Of a DNA stretch of 64,000 bases, positions 27,131-36,042 are shown one piece after another (the first letter of the stretch is position 1; each line of letters opens with the position of its first letter). The translations under genes and the position numbers were made by a program. This stretch comes from Alloacidobacterium sp963823845 (GTDB lineage: Bacteria; Acidobacteriota; Terriglobia; Terriglobales; Acidobacteriaceae): positions 1,302,001 to 1,366,000 of the forward strand of contig CAWGND010000008.1 of NCBI GenBank assembly GCA_963823845.1, given 5' to 3'. The notes under the pieces are model-generated. The model did no database searches. It was given only the letters and a program-made list of their open reading frames with translations, and was not told the origin of the DNA.

Positions 27131-28174
27131 TCAGCCGGAGACTTCGCGGATTTCTGCGGTGACACGCACTGTGTCCGTTCTCGGCTGCTGCTGCTCGTCC
27201 ATTTTGCCGAAGATCATCTTGCCCGAAGCCGTCTGCAGTACGGAGGTAACGCTTATCTCGACCGAGCGGCCGATCATGCGGCGGGCGTGATCGACGACGA
27301 CCATGGTGCCGTCGTCGAGGTAGCCGACGCCCTGGTTGTATTCCTTGCCTTCTTTCAGGATGGCTATGTTCATTTTTTCGCCGGGCAGCACGACGGGCTT
27401 GAGCGAGTTGGCGAGGTCATTGATGTTGAGGACAGAGACGTGGTGGAGATGGGCGACTTTATTCAGATTGAAATCGTTGGTGACGATCTTCGCGTCGAGT
27501 TCCTTGGCGAGCTCGATGAGCTTGAGATCGACTTCGCGGATCTGCGGGAAGTCGTCTTCGACGATTTGCAGGTTGAGCAGCGAATTGGATTGCATGCGTT
27601 GGAGAACGTCGAGGCCGCGCCGTCCGCGCTGGCGCTTGGAGCCGTCGGACGAATCGGCGACCATTTGTAATTCGTGAAGAACAAATTCGGGAATGACAAG
27701 CGTGCCGTCGAGGAAGCCGGTGTCGGCCATGTCGGCGATGCGTCCGTCGATGATGGCGCTGGTGTCGAGCAGTTTTACATTGCGTTTCGTCTGGCGCTCG
27801 CCGCTGAAAAGATCGCCGAGCGCCGAGAGGTTGAGCATATCGCCTTTACTTGTTCCCACGACCAGGCCGACATAGGACATGAATAGGAGGACGAATATTT
27901 GCAGTAGGCTTCGGGCACTGCCTGCAGGCAGGCTGCTGGCCAGCACGAGGCTGAAGAGGAACGCTCCGAAGATGCCGAGGATGCTGCCGATGACTGCTCC
28001 GATCAGTCGCCGCAGGCTGAGTGCGCGGACGCGCAACTCGAATACGATGACGAGTGCCGCGGCTCCCGCGCCAGTGAGCGCCGAGAGCCAGCCGGGAAAG
28101 TCGAGAAGGCGAAAGAAATAGCAGACAGCGGAGAGAACGAGGATAAAAAGAATGCGTATCAATACGAGGTCCAT
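27131..28174 (-). CDS. PIN/TRAM domain membrane protein (YacL-like)
   Basis: A 347-residue protein. About four N-terminal membrane helices occupy residues 1-110. A PIN nuclease domain follows (about 132-250) with the acidic positions visible in LLDTSAIIDGRI, ELAKELDAKIVTNDFNLNK. Then comes a TRAM RNA-binding domain (about 265-330: GKEYNQGVGYLDDGTMVVV). This order is that of YacL-type proteins, predicted membrane-tethered ribonucleases. Natural RNA target unknown. It is monocistronic between the desaturase and YbaY/META genes. Confidence 0.88.
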   Translation of the reverse strand: MDLVLIRILFILVLSAVCYFFRLLDFPGWLSALTGAGAAALVIVFELRVRALSLRRLIGAVIGSILGIFGAFLFSLVLASSLPAGSARSLLQIFVLLFMSYVGLVVGTSKGDMLNLSALGDLFSGERQTKRNVKLLDTSAIIDGRIADMADTGFLDGTLVIPEFVLHELQMVADSSDGSKRQRGRRGLDVLQRMQSNSLLNLQIVEDDFPQIREVDLKLIELAKELDAKIVTNDFNLNKVAHLHHVSVLNINDLANSLKPVVLPGEKMNIAILKEGKEYNQGVGYLDDGTMVVVDHARRMIGRSVEISVTSVLQTASGKMIFGKMDEQQQPRTDTVRVTAEIREVSG

Positions 28175-28298
28175 AAAGAACCGGGCTCCGATTAAGGACG
28201 ATCTGACATACGGCGTTTCGGTATGAAAATGAACGCTCCGTCTGGCACGACGGGAGTATACGCATCAGAATGCTGGTCGGGCAAAAGGCAAAAGTGGA

Positions 28299-29096
28299 TC
28301 AGGGATTCGGAGTCTGCTGGTCGTCGGCCTGTGCCTTGAACCGTGCCAGAACAGTTTTTCCGTTAAGCAGGACAAGGGTGTTGCCTTGTATGCGGTAGCG
28401 GGTAGTGCTGTTCAGGGCGTCTTTGAGCTTGTTTTCCTGCTCCATGACCGGACCGAGGCAGGCCATCATGGTAGTCGCAATGGGATTAAATTTCAGACCG
28501 CTTCCGGTCTTCTGGTATGCGCCCGTGAGCCGATTGCAGCCCGTGCTGCCCGCGACCCTGTTTCCCTCAGCGGTGAACTGCAGATACGCTGACTGATGCC
28601 CTGTTGCGGGTGGAAGCTGCTGGCCGGCTAGCTCATTCAGAGTCCAGTGCGTTCCTTCGAGCGGCGCGGCAGACTGCGGCGCCGGGGGTGTTGCAGGTAC
28701 CTGTTGGACGACGATTCTGGCCTCCGAGGGAGCTCCGTGGGTAAGAACCGGATACCCGGTGGTCGAGGTGAACAGAAGCTTGTCATCTGCCTTGATGGTG
28801 GCGTGCATGCTGTAGCGGTGCGAGGGTTGCAGGTCAGATGAGGAATAGGCCCGATCGAAGGGAATCGGCACCTGCTTGCCTGCTGTGGGGATTTCGTTTT
28901 CCGCGAGGACCTTTGCCGGGGCGTCGGCGAGCGATACACCTTCGAGGGTGACTTTTACGACTGCGTTGGGAGGCAGGGCGATGCGCTGGAGATATGTAAC
29001 CGTTCCAGTGACAGTTGTGTTTTGCGCGAAGGCGAATCCGCTGAAGAGCAGAGTGAGAGGAACAGCGAACGAGAGTGCTCGACGCCACATGGCCAT
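28299..29096 (-). CDS. Exported YbaY plus META domain protein
   Basis: A 265-residue protein with a Sec signal peptide (residues 1-24, cleavage after FAFA). Residues 25-130 fit YbaY (VTGTVTYLQRIALPPNAVVKVTLEGVSLAD), and residues 142-258 fit a META/HslJ domain (LEGTHWTLNELAGQ, GSTGCNRLTGAY with the paired Gly/Cys-Asn motif, and MACLGPVMEQE). HslJ-like proteins are outer-membrane or periplasmic and linked to stress and antibiotic tolerance. There is no lipobox, so the protein is presumably soluble in the periplasm. Confidence 0.85.
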   Translation of the reverse strand: MAMWRRALSFAVPLTLLFSGFAFAQNTTVTGTVTYLQRIALPPNAVVKVTLEGVSLADAPAKVLAENEIPTAGKQVPIPFDRAYSSSDLQPSHRYSMHATIKADDKLLFTSTTGYPVLTHGAPSEARIVVQQVPATPPAPQSAAPLEGTHWTLNELAGQQLPPATGHQSAYLQFTAEGNRVAGSTGCNRLTGAYQKTGSGLKFNPIATTMMACLGPVMEQENKLKDALNSTTRYRIQGNTLVLLNGKTVLARFKAQADDQQTPNP

Positions 29097-29103
29097 TACT
29101 GTA

Positions 29104-29133
29104 CAACAAAACGGCGCGCCCTAAAGCGCGCCG
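29104..29133 (-). terminator. Rho-independent terminator of the cysteine operon
   Basis: On the minus strand CGGCGCGC, loop TTTAGG, GCGCGCCG is followed by TTTTGTTG. It starts 23 bases after the moeB-like stop codon and lies before the YbaY/META gene. Confidence 0.8.
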
Positions 29134-29155
29134 CTGGTCTGCGATATGAATGGAA

Positions 29156-30346
29156 TTAGTATTTCGGCAGTTTCGGATCAACGTCCGTTGCCCACGCCGT
29201 GATGCCGCCTGCGAGGTTGGCTACGTTTTTGAAGCCGCTCTTCTGCAAGAGTTCCGCGGCGCGCTGGCTGCGGCCGCCGCTCTTGCAGTGGACGACGATC
29301 TCGCGGTTGGGATCGAGTTCGCTGAGACGATTGGGCAAGTCACCGAGGGGGATCAGCGGCGCGCCGATGTTTACGATCTGGTATTCGTGCGGTTCACGAA
29401 CGTCGAGGACGAAGACATCTTCGCCGGCATCGAGACGGCGCTTTAATTCAACTGGCGTGACTTGTGGGATTCCGTTTTGCATGGGCTCTGGTTTCTCCGT
29501 TTTCTCTTCGGGGAAAATACCACAGAACTGCTGGTAGTCGATGAGCTTCTTCACCGTTGGGTGCGTGCCGCAGAGAGGGCAATCGGGGTTCTTGCGCAAC
29601 TTCAGTTCGCGGAACTTCATGCCGAGCGAATCGACGAGCAGGAGGCGGCCGATGAGCGAATCACCTTTGCCAAGGATCAGCTTGATGACTTCCGTCGCCT
29701 GAATAACGCCGAGCAGACCGGGCAGAATGCCGAGCACGCCGCCTTCGGCGCATGAGGGAACGAGTCCCGGCGGCGGCGGTTCGGGATAGAGGCAGCGGTA
29801 GCATGGGCCGTCTTCTGTCGCGAAGACGCTGGCCTGGCCTTCGAAGCGGAAGATCGAGGCATAGGCGTTCGGCTTGTTTCCGCTCAGTACGCAGGCATCG
29901 TTGACGAGGTAACGCGTGGGGAAATTGTCGGTGCCGTCGGCTACGATGTCGTAGTCCTTGATGATCTCAAGCGCATTGGCGCTGGTGAGCATCGTTTCGT
30001 GCTTGACGATGTTCAGATACGGATTGAGCGCCTTCAGTTTTTCTGCGGCGGAGTCGATCTTGGGGCGGCCTATGTCGTTGGTGCTGTGGATGATCTGGCG
30101 CTGCAGGTTGCTCTCATCGACTACGTCGAAGTCGACGAGGCCGAGCGTACCGATTCCGGCTGCAGCCAGATAGTAGGCGAGCGGCGCGCCGAGGCCACCG
30201 GTTCCCACGCAGAGGACTTTTGCAGCCTTGAGTTTCTGCTGGCCTTCAAGGCCGACCTCGGGCAGAATGAGGTGCCGCGAGTAACGGGCTATTTCTTCGT
30301 TTGTGAGTTGTGGCAGCGCCACGTTTTCTTCCGTGAGTGTTGGCAT
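29156..30346 (-). CDS. MoeB/ThiF-type adenylyltransferase with C-terminal rhodanese (MoeZ-like)
   Basis: A 396-residue enzyme that adenylates the C-terminal glycine of a ubiquitin-like sulfur carrier and then transfers sulfur to it. Residues 10-245 form the ThiF/E1-like domain: GTGGLGAPLAYYLAAAGIG for ATP, and CYRC plus CPLC as the zinc site. Residues 285-390 are a rhodanese with the active loop CKSGGR, where Cys354 carries the persulfide. It follows the MoaD-like gene by ten bases, with an SD overlapping its end. In Mycobacterium, MoeZ serves both CysO and MoaD; here the neighbours point to cysteine synthesis first. Confidence 0.92.
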   Translation of the reverse strand: MPTLTEENVALPQLTNEEIARYSRHLILPEVGLEGQQKLKAAKVLCVGTGGLGAPLAYYLAAAGIGTLGLVDFDVVDESNLQRQIIHSTNDIGRPKIDSAAEKLKALNPYLNIVKHETMLTSANALEIIKDYDIVADGTDNFPTRYLVNDACVLSGNKPNAYASIFRFEGQASVFATEDGPCYRCLYPEPPPPGLVPSCAEGGVLGILPGLLGVIQATEVIKLILGKGDSLIGRLLLVDSLGMKFRELKLRKNPDCPLCGTHPTVKKLIDYQQFCGIFPEEKTEKPEPMQNGIPQVTPVELKRRLDAGEDVFVLDVREPHEYQIVNIGAPLIPLGDLPNRLSELDPNREIVVHCKSGGRSQRAAELLQKSGFKNVANLAGGITAWATDVDPKLPKY

Positions 30347-30356
30347 CTTTGTTTCC

Positions 30357-30707
30357 TTAATCTTTCCTGACGTCGCTGATTTCTACGCTGGAGAGAATCG
30401 TCTCCAGGCTGGAGTGAATCTGGGCAAGTTCGCCAGTCCCGCCGGCGATGGAGGGGATGATCGAGAGCGAGTCTGCCTCGGTCACGGAGGTTGCTTCTTT
30501 TTCCGGAAGGTAGCGCACGTCTTCGTCGTTCAGGTAAACGTTCACGAATGCGCGCAGCTTTCCTTCGTCGGAGTAAAGATGTTTCTTCAGATCGGGATGC
30601 CGCGAGGTGAGCGCGCTGAGCGCTTCGGCGACAGTTTGAGCGTTAACCTGCACTGCGTCCTGCTTATCGGCATACACGCGCAACGGCGTGGGGATAAAAA
30701 TCTTCAT
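30357..30707 (-). CDS. MoaD/ThiS (CysO-like) sulfur carrier with C-terminal tail
   Basis: A 116-residue ubiquitin-like protein. Residues 1-90 form a complete beta-grasp (KIFIPTPLRVYA start, LRAFVNVYLND centre) and reach the expected Gly-Gly at 89-90 (SIAGG). Normally the chain ends there, because the Gly carboxylate is adenylated and thiocarboxylated. Here 26 further residues follow. The tail must be removed before the carrier can work, and the JAMM peptidase gene next door is the obvious candidate. It is flanked by the JAMM gene (87-base gap) and the MoeB-like activator (10-base gap). Confidence 0.88.
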   Translation of the reverse strand: MKIFIPTPLRVYADKQDAVQVNAQTVAEALSALTSRHPDLKKHLYSDEGKLRAFVNVYLNDEDVRYLPEKEATSVTEADSLSIIPSIAGGTGELAQIHSSLETILSSVEISDVRKD

Positions 30708-30794
30708 GGCAAAAATCCTTTTGGTGTGACGTTCGATTAGGTCACGCGCCGACGGGTCTAGATTCCATCGGGCAGGGGAGCGGCAAGCCGGCGA

Positions 30795-31247
30795 TCAACA
30801 TCGCCCGGCTACCAGTTCCTCCACCTGTATCGTTTCATCCTCAAAGGATTTGTCGTCTTCGCTCGTTCCGGTAAGCAGGAAAGAGTTCGTTTGCTGCGCG
30901 ACGCCGCTGGCCACTGCCGTTATGACATAGGAGCAGCCGAGCCAGTGCGCTTCGGCGAAGTCGGTCTTCGACCACTGTGCCGGATGGTCCGGGTGCGAGT
31001 GGTAGAAGCCGACGATGTCGAGTCCGCGCTCGCGTCCCTGGCGCTGGATGCGCACCAGCTCCTGCGGAGCGATGTGATAACGGTTTTGGGCTGAGTCGGT
31101 GCGTGTGTTGCTGGCGCGCACTGCGTCTTCTACTTCGTTGACGCCATTGGAAGAGCAGCCCAGCAGCACGCCACAACACTCGTGCGGATAGGTCTCTTCC
31201 CCATGTGTCCGCAGTGTGTTGTAGATGGATTCGCTGAGCTTAAGCAT
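30795..31247 (-). CDS. JAMM/MPN metallopeptidase (Mec-like)
   Basis: A 150-residue zinc isopeptidase with the complete JAMM set: Glu23 in YPHECCG, His83 and His85 in HSHPDHP, Ser93 and Asp96 in WSKTD. In mycobacterial cysteine synthesis, Mec releases cysteine from its adduct on the carrier CysO, and related enzymes trim extra residues off carrier proteins. I choose the ATG at 31247, which overlaps the cysM stop by eight bases and has GAGGAAG ahead; the frame is open ten codons further up. Translational coupling to cysM is likely. Confidence 0.9.
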   Translation of the reverse strand: MLKLSESIYNTLRTHGEETYPHECCGVLLGCSSNGVNEVEDAVRASNTRTDSAQNRYHIAPQELVRIQRQGRERGLDIVGFYHSHPDHPAQWSKTDFAEAHWLGCSYVITAVASGVAQQTNSFLLTGTSEDDKSFEDETIQVEELVAGRC

Positions 31248-32247
31248 TGGCCTGTTCTTCCTCCCAAAAGCGTTCACTTAAATACTTGTCCGCCGAATCG
31301 GGCAAAATGGTCACGATCACAGCCTCGCGTCTCGCTGCTGCCTCTTCTTCAGCAACTTGCAGCGATACAGCTACTGCGGCTCCGGACGAAACCCCAACCA
31401 GCAGACCTTCTGTGCGCGCAAGGCGCTTAGCCATACGATACGCGGCTTCGGTTTCAATCTCCATCCCCCGGTCGGCCAGGGATGGGTCGTAAATCCTCGG
31501 CACAATCGCGGTCGCCATGTGTTTCAGGCCTTCGAGGCCGTTGAAGGGCGAATCCGGTTGCATGGAGATGCATCGGATTTGCGGATTCAACTCTTTTAGT
31601 CGACGGGTGGTTCCGACAAAGGTGCCGCTGGTGCCGAGTCCGGCAACGAAGTGGGTAATCTGGCCTGCTGTCTGCTGCCAGATTTCATTGGCAGTCCCGC
31701 GATAGTGTGCCTGCCAGTTGGCGTCGTTGCCGTACTGGTCGGCATAGTAATACTTCTTTGGCTCGCCTGCGGCCAGCTCGCGTGCCTTGCGGATCGCTCC
31801 ATCGGAGCCATCATTCGGGTCGGTCCAGATGACATTCGCACCGTATGCGTTGAGGATGCGCTTGCGCTCTGACGAGACATTGGACGGCACGCAGAGCGTT
31901 ACCGGGAAACCCATCGCCGCGCCAAGCATGGCGTAGGCAATGCCGGTGTTGCCGCTGGTGGCGTCGAGCAGATGCTCGCCCTTGCCTAATCTTCCCTGTT
32001 TCATGGCAGCGGTTACGATCGACGAGGCTGCGCGGTCCTTTACTGATCCACCGGGGTTGGCCCACTCGGCTTTGCCCAGGAGCTGGATGCCGGGCAGATG
32101 GGCGGTCAACCGCTCCAGACGCACGAGCGGCGTATTGCCGATGCGTTCAAGAAGCGTCGAGCCCATGGATTGGGTCAGGAGCGAATGTGTCGCCATAAAT
32201 GAATGCGTTGCAGCCAGCCGCTCAAATGTGCGAGAGTGAAAGCACAC
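31240..32247 (-). CDS. cysM: Cysteine synthase CysM-type (PLP enzyme)
   Basis: A PLP-dependent beta-replacement enzyme of about 335 residues. The PLP lysine is Lys70 in NPGGSVKDRA. The phosphate loop reads TGIAYAMLGAAMG after SGN, and VAGLGTSGTFVG is the glycine loop. The operon with a JAMM peptidase and a sulfur carrier suggests that it uses carrier thiocarboxylate and not free sulfide, like mycobacterial CysM, which prefers O-phosphoserine. The listed GTG start has AGAGGT eight bases before it; Met18 or Met28 are possible and the latter gives a compact family start. Confidence 0.88.
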   Translation of the reverse strand: MCFHSRTFERLAATHSFMATHSLLTQSMGSTLLERIGNTPLVRLERLTAHLPGIQLLGKAEWANPGGSVKDRAASSIVTAAMKQGRLGKGEHLLDATSGNTGIAYAMLGAAMGFPVTLCVPSNVSSERKRILNAYGANVIWTDPNDGSDGAIRKARELAAGEPKKYYYADQYGNDANWQAHYRGTANEIWQQTAGQITHFVAGLGTSGTFVGTTRRLKELNPQIRCISMQPDSPFNGLEGLKHMATAIVPRIYDPSLADRGMEIETEAAYRMAKRLARTEGLLVGVSSGAAVAVSLQVAEEEAAARREAVIVTILPDSADKYLSERFWEEEQANA

Positions 32248-32291
32248 GGCAGCTTACCTCTAAGTGTAGCCTCTGCCGTGCCATTACCGCC

Positions 32292-32741
32292 ATGCCCAGA
32301 AAAACAAAGCAGCTTACCTTCGACGAAATCCTCTCGAATCTCCGCGGCTCACAGTTTGATGTGCAACCGGTCTCCGGGGTCGCAGGTCAATATCGCGTGC
32401 TGAAGCATGGTTGTGCGGCGGTGATTACGGGCGGCGGGATTGGCGTCGCTTTTGTTGCCCGCCCGGGCCTTGTGTTGGCTGGTGAGATCGCCCATCTGCT
32501 TGATCGGGGGTTCCAGAAATTCTTGAAAACTAAGCATTTAGAGATTACCGCGACAGCCGATCACCTAAAGGCGATTCATCGCTTCAGCGCAGAGCTGAAA
32601 GAGATTGTCGGCTACCCAAGCCTCTACAACGAGTCCATTGGCACGACGAGCGATGATTACTTCTATGATCGCCTGAAAGGGCGTGACACGAACCCTGTGC
32701 CGCGCTCCCCTGCGCCGTGGGACTCGACGGATGCTCACTAG
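32292..32741 (+). CDS. Conserved-looking protein of unknown function
   Basis: A 149-residue protein that I do not recognise. The N-terminal half is basic and may form a small alpha-beta unit (FDEILSNLRGSQFDV, VLKHGCAAVITGGGIG). The middle AFVARPGLVLAGEIAHLLDRGFQKFLKT is followed by ITATADHLKAIHRFSAELKEI. There is no signal peptide. The ATG at 32292 fits the first basic residues. It is divergent from cysM and 9 bases before the next gene, so probably the first of a two-gene unit ended by the terminator at 33413. Confidence 0.6.
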   Translation: MPRKTKQLTFDEILSNLRGSQFDVQPVSGVAGQYRVLKHGCAAVITGGGIGVAFVARPGLVLAGEIAHLLDRGFQKFLKTKHLEITATADHLKAIHRFSAELKEIVGYPSLYNESIGTTSDDYFYDRLKGRDTNPVPRSPAPWDSTDAH

Positions 32742-32750
32742 AGGTTGACG

Positions 32751-33389
32751 ATGATCTGGCGAGGATCGATTGCGATTTTGGCTATCACCTTCGCAGGCTT
32801 TGTTTCTGCCCAGCCTGGTGCAGATCCTCCGGCGCATCTGACTGGAGATCTACAGGATGTTTACGCGATCTATTCCCTCCTAATGCCCGGCGCGGTGTTT
32901 ACGAACCTGGGATCGAGCCAGAACCAGCGGTGGGCGATTGCCGATACCACAGTCAATATTGACGATATGAATCCGGCGCTCGCACCGGACGCGGCTCTGA
33001 AGCCGCCGAGCGGGGCCGACAGGCAGTTTCACGAAGCTGTTGTTGACTTCAATCTGCGGAAGCATCAGCGCGACCCGATCATTCGCGGCTTCAAACTCGA
33101 CCGCTCCTATATTCTGCTCACGCCCTCAGAGGCAGGGGACTTTCGCACAGCTCGCACTCATGCAAGTCCGGGCGATGGGCTCGCGCAAAAATATGCCGGC
33201 TATCCCGGTATCAACTACTTCAGTGACGTGTATTTCGATTCGCAGCGCGACGCGGCTCTCGTCTACACGCTCAATTGGTGCGGCAGCCTGTGTGGGCAGG
33301 GCGAATGGGTGTATCTGGAAAAACAGAATGGGCGGTGGGTGCGGAGGTCGGGTCAGGCAGCGATCGCATCGGGCGCGCAGCCGTTTTAG
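32751..33389 (+). CDS. Secreted protein of unknown function
   Basis: A 212-residue protein with a signal peptide (residues 1-21, cleavage near VSAQ). AGAGG precedes the ATG at 32751. The body has conserved-looking aromatic and acidic blocks (YSLLMPGAVFTNL, YPGINYFSDVYFDS) and a short Cys pair (NWCGSLCGQGEWVYLEK) resembling beta-sheet proteins of Acidobacteria. No catalytic motif is evident. Confidence 0.65.
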   Translation: MIWRGSIAILAITFAGFVSAQPGADPPAHLTGDLQDVYAIYSLLMPGAVFTNLGSSQNQRWAIADTTVNIDDMNPALAPDAALKPPSGADRQFHEAVVDFNLRKHQRDPIIRGFKLDRSYILLTPSEAGDFRTARTHASPGDGLAQKYAGYPGINYFSDVYFDSQRDAALVYTLNWCGSLCGQGEWVYLEKQNGRWVRRSGQAAIASGAQPF

Positions 33390-33412
33390 ACAATCATTTT
33401 CATAGAAACAAA

Positions 33413-33448
33413 GAAGCCCTGCTATCGACTCCGAGCAGGGCTTCTTTT
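33413..33448. terminator. Bidirectional intrinsic terminator
   Basis: GAAGCCCTGC (33413-33422) pairs perfectly with GCAGGGCTTC (33435-33444), followed by TTTTG on the plus strand and preceded by A-rich DNA that gives a T-run on the minus strand. It serves the hypothetical pair from the left and ahcY from the right. Confidence 0.88.
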
Positions 33449-33461
33449 GTTGTGACGGGGT

Positions 33462-34892
33462 TTAGTATCGGTAATGCTCGGGCTTGTAAGGGCCCTCCTG
33501 CGAAACACCAAGGTATTCCGCCTGCTTTGGCGTGAGTGTGGTCAACTTGACCCCGATCTTTTCCAGGTGCAGACGAGCCACTTCTTCATCCAGCTTCTTG
33601 GGTAGTGTGTAGACATCGACCTTGTATACGTCCTTGTTCTTCCAAAGATCGAGCTGTGCCAGCGTTTGATTGGAGAAGCTATTGCTCATCACAAAACTGG
33701 GGTGGCCGGTAGCACAGCCAAGATTGACCAGGCGGCCTTCCGCCAGGACAAAGATGTTGTGCCCATCGGGGAAGTTGTACTGGTCTACCTGCGGCTTAAT
33801 GTTGATCTTCTTTACGCCGGTCTCATTGTTGAGGAGATCCATCTGGATTTCGTTATCGAAGTGACCGATATTGCAGACGATGGCCTGATCCTTCATCCCC
33901 TTCATGTGTTCAAGGGTAATGACGTCGAGATTGCCGGTGCAGGTCACATAGATATCACCGCGTCCCAGAGTGTCTTCGACGGGTGCGACTTCGAAGCCTT
34001 CCATCGCGGCCTGCAGAGCGTTGATGGGATCAATCTCGGTGACGATGACGCGGGCACCCATGCCACGCAGAGAATGCGCCGAGCCTTTGCCCACGTCGCC
34101 ATATCCGCAGATCACGGCCACCTTGCCCGCGACCATGACATCGGTGGCGCGCTTGATGCCGTCTGCCAGCGATTCGCGACAGCCGTAGAGGTTGTCGAAC
34201 TTCGACTTGGTTACCGAATCGTTGACATTGATGGCAGGCACCAGGAGCTTGCCCTGTTCCATCATCTTGTACAGGCGATGAACGCCGGTCGTCGTCTCTT
34301 CCGAAACGCCGCGCCATTCCTTCACAACGTTGTGCCAGCGCTGCGGGTCTTCGGCGTGGACACGCTTCAAGAGGTCCTTGATGACCTGCTCTTCGTGATT
34401 GGACGAGGGCGTATTGACCCAGTCATCGCCTTCTTCGAGTTCGTAGCCCTTGTGAATCAGCAGGGTTACGTCGCCTCCGTCATCGACGACAAGCTGCGGG
34501 CCCTTGCTGCTGGCATGCGTCAGCGCCTGGTAGGTGCAATCCCAGTACTCTTCGAGGGTCTCGCCCTTCCATGCGAAGACAGGGACGCCGGCAGCGGCGA
34601 TCGCGGCAGCGGCGTGGTCCTGTGTGGAGAAGATGTTGCAGCTTGCCCAGCGTACCTGGGCGCCAAGATCGACCAGCGTCTCGATGAGCACGGCGGTCTG
34701 AATGGTCATGTGCAGTGAGCCGGTTACGCGGACGCCGGCAAGGGGCTTTTCCGTCGCATACTTGCGCCGGATCGACATGAGGCCGGGCATCTCATGCTCG
34801 GCGATGGAAATCTCTTTGCGTCCCCAGTCAGCCAGGGACAGGTCAGCTACTTTGTACTCGGGAGCGACACTTTCGAGTGTTGCAGTTGCCAT
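33462..34892 (-). CDS. ahcY: Adenosylhomocysteinase
   Basis: A 476-residue SAH hydrolase, splitting S-adenosylhomocysteine into homocysteine and adenosine in the methyl cycle. VTGSLHMTIQTAVLIETL is the substrate region. ICGYGDVGKGSAHSLRG binds NAD. Catalytic Lys/Asp lie in the INVNDSVTKSKFDNLYG block. The C-terminal KPEHYRY tail reaches the neighbouring subunit. The length matches the longer bacterial form with an insertion. GAGG lies eight bases before the ATG. No SAH-riboswitch-like structure is evident upstream. Ends against a bidirectional terminator. Confidence 0.97.
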   Translation of the reverse strand: MATATLESVAPEYKVADLSLADWGRKEISIAEHEMPGLMSIRRKYATEKPLAGVRVTGSLHMTIQTAVLIETLVDLGAQVRWASCNIFSTQDHAAAAIAAAGVPVFAWKGETLEEYWDCTYQALTHASSKGPQLVVDDGGDVTLLIHKGYELEEGDDWVNTPSSNHEEQVIKDLLKRVHAEDPQRWHNVVKEWRGVSEETTTGVHRLYKMMEQGKLLVPAINVNDSVTKSKFDNLYGCRESLADGIKRATDVMVAGKVAVICGYGDVGKGSAHSLRGMGARVIVTEIDPINALQAAMEGFEVAPVEDTLGRGDIYVTCTGNLDVITLEHMKGMKDQAIVCNIGHFDNEIQMDLLNNETGVKKINIKPQVDQYNFPDGHNIFVLAEGRLVNLGCATGHPSFVMSNSFSNQTLAQLDLWKNKDVYKVDVYTLPKKLDEEVARLHLEKIGVKLTTLTPKQAEYLGVSQEGPYKPEHYRY

Positions 34893-35136
34893 GTAAAAGA
34901 CCTCGTTTCAGAAGTTGAGGATACGTTAGCGATCGATTCCGTTCGCCCCTAATTCTATCGAAATGCGATATGGCCAATGTGAACGCTTGAAAGTTGAGGG
35001 CGACATGCGAGATGGGAGGTTCCGTAATCGGAATCGTCGCTGCATAAAGTCTATCATCACGAGCGCAACAGACGGATGACAACCTGCTTCTTGATTCCAC
35101 TGTCGGCGACCGGAAGGACAATCAAATCAGGACCAA

Positions 35137-36042
35137 TTAACGTCTTGCCCGTTCCCGTTGTAACTCGCGATAAACATCGCTTTTTGAAAGTCCACGCTCG
35201 CGGGCGATCCGCTTTAGAGCATCTTTTTCGTCGAGACTTTCCGATTGTTGCAACTCTTCGATGCGGTTGGTAATGCTGCCGGACGCCGTTTCTTGCGTTT
35301 GCGCGCGGGCTTCGACCAGCAGCGTGATCTCGCCGCGTATGCGTTCGCGCTGGCTTAGTTCGGCCGCGACTTCAACAACACTGCCGCGCAGGAACTCTTC
35401 GTGCAATTTGGTCAGCTCGCGGGCGACGACGACTCGACATGGCTCGCCCCAAACTGCCTGTATGTCTCCTAACGTTTCCACAATGCGATGCGGTGCTTCG
35501 TAGAAGACGAGCGTCGTGCCGTCTTCCGTGCTTGCGGCCAGCCGCTCTAGTTCGGCGCGGCGCGCTCCGGCTTTTGCGGGTAGAAAACCGGCATAGGCGA
35601 ATCGCTCGGTATTGAGACCGGAAGCGACGAGTGCGCTCAGCGCGGCATTCGCGCCGGGGATGGGATAGACGGCAATGCCAGCCTCGATAGCCGCGGCGGC
35701 GAGATGCATGCCGGGATCCGAGATCCCCGGCATGCCCGCATCGGAAACGACGGCGATGCGCGCGCCTTTTAGCATTGCGCTGAGAAATTCGGGGATGCGC
35801 TCGGCTTCGTTGTGCTCGTGGCAACTGATCGTTGGGGTGGTGATGCCGAAGTGGTTCAGCAGCTTCTGCGTCTGGCGCGTGTCTTCGCAGCCAATGCGGT
35901 CGGCGGAGCGGAGCACGCGAATGGCGCGGAGTGTAATGTCTCCCAGATTGCCGATCGGCGTACCTACGAGATAGAGTCCGGGTGCGAGAGGCTTGTTCGG
36001 TTGTTCGTCGATAAGAGGTCCGCTCTCGTCGTCAGGCATCAT
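35137..36042 (-). CDS. rsmI: 16S rRNA (cytidine1402-2'-O)-methyltransferase
   Basis: A 301-residue SAM-dependent enzyme of the tetrapyrrole-methylase fold, methylating the 2'-OH of C1402 in the ribosomal P site. Signature blocks: LYLVGTPIGNLGDITLRA, CEDTRQTQKLL, VSDAGMPGISDPG and YPIPGANAALSALVASGL. The C-terminal helical extension (about 255-301) is usual for RsmI. Its start overlaps the stop of the site-2-protease-like gene by four bases, so the two are translationally coupled. Confidence 0.95.
   Translation of the reverse strand: MMPDDESGPLIDEQPNKPLAPGLYLVGTPIGNLGDITLRAIRVLRSADRIGCEDTRQTQKLLNHFGITTPTISCHEHNEAERIPEFLSAMLKGARIAVVSDAGMPGISDPGMHLAAAAIEAGIAVYPIPGANAALSALVASGLNTERFAYAGFLPAKAGARRAELERLAASTEDGTTLVFYEAPHRIVETLGDIQAVWGEPCRVVVARELTKLHEEFLRGSVVEVAAELSQRERIRGEITLLVEARAQTQETASGSITNRIEELQQSESLDEKDALKRIARERGLSKSDVYRELQRERARR

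Noticed and set aside
34893..35136. SAH or SAM riboswitch upstream of ahcY
   Set aside because: I looked for a pseudoknot-like GC-rich core or a terminator hairpin before the start and saw none; only an SD-like GAGG is visible.
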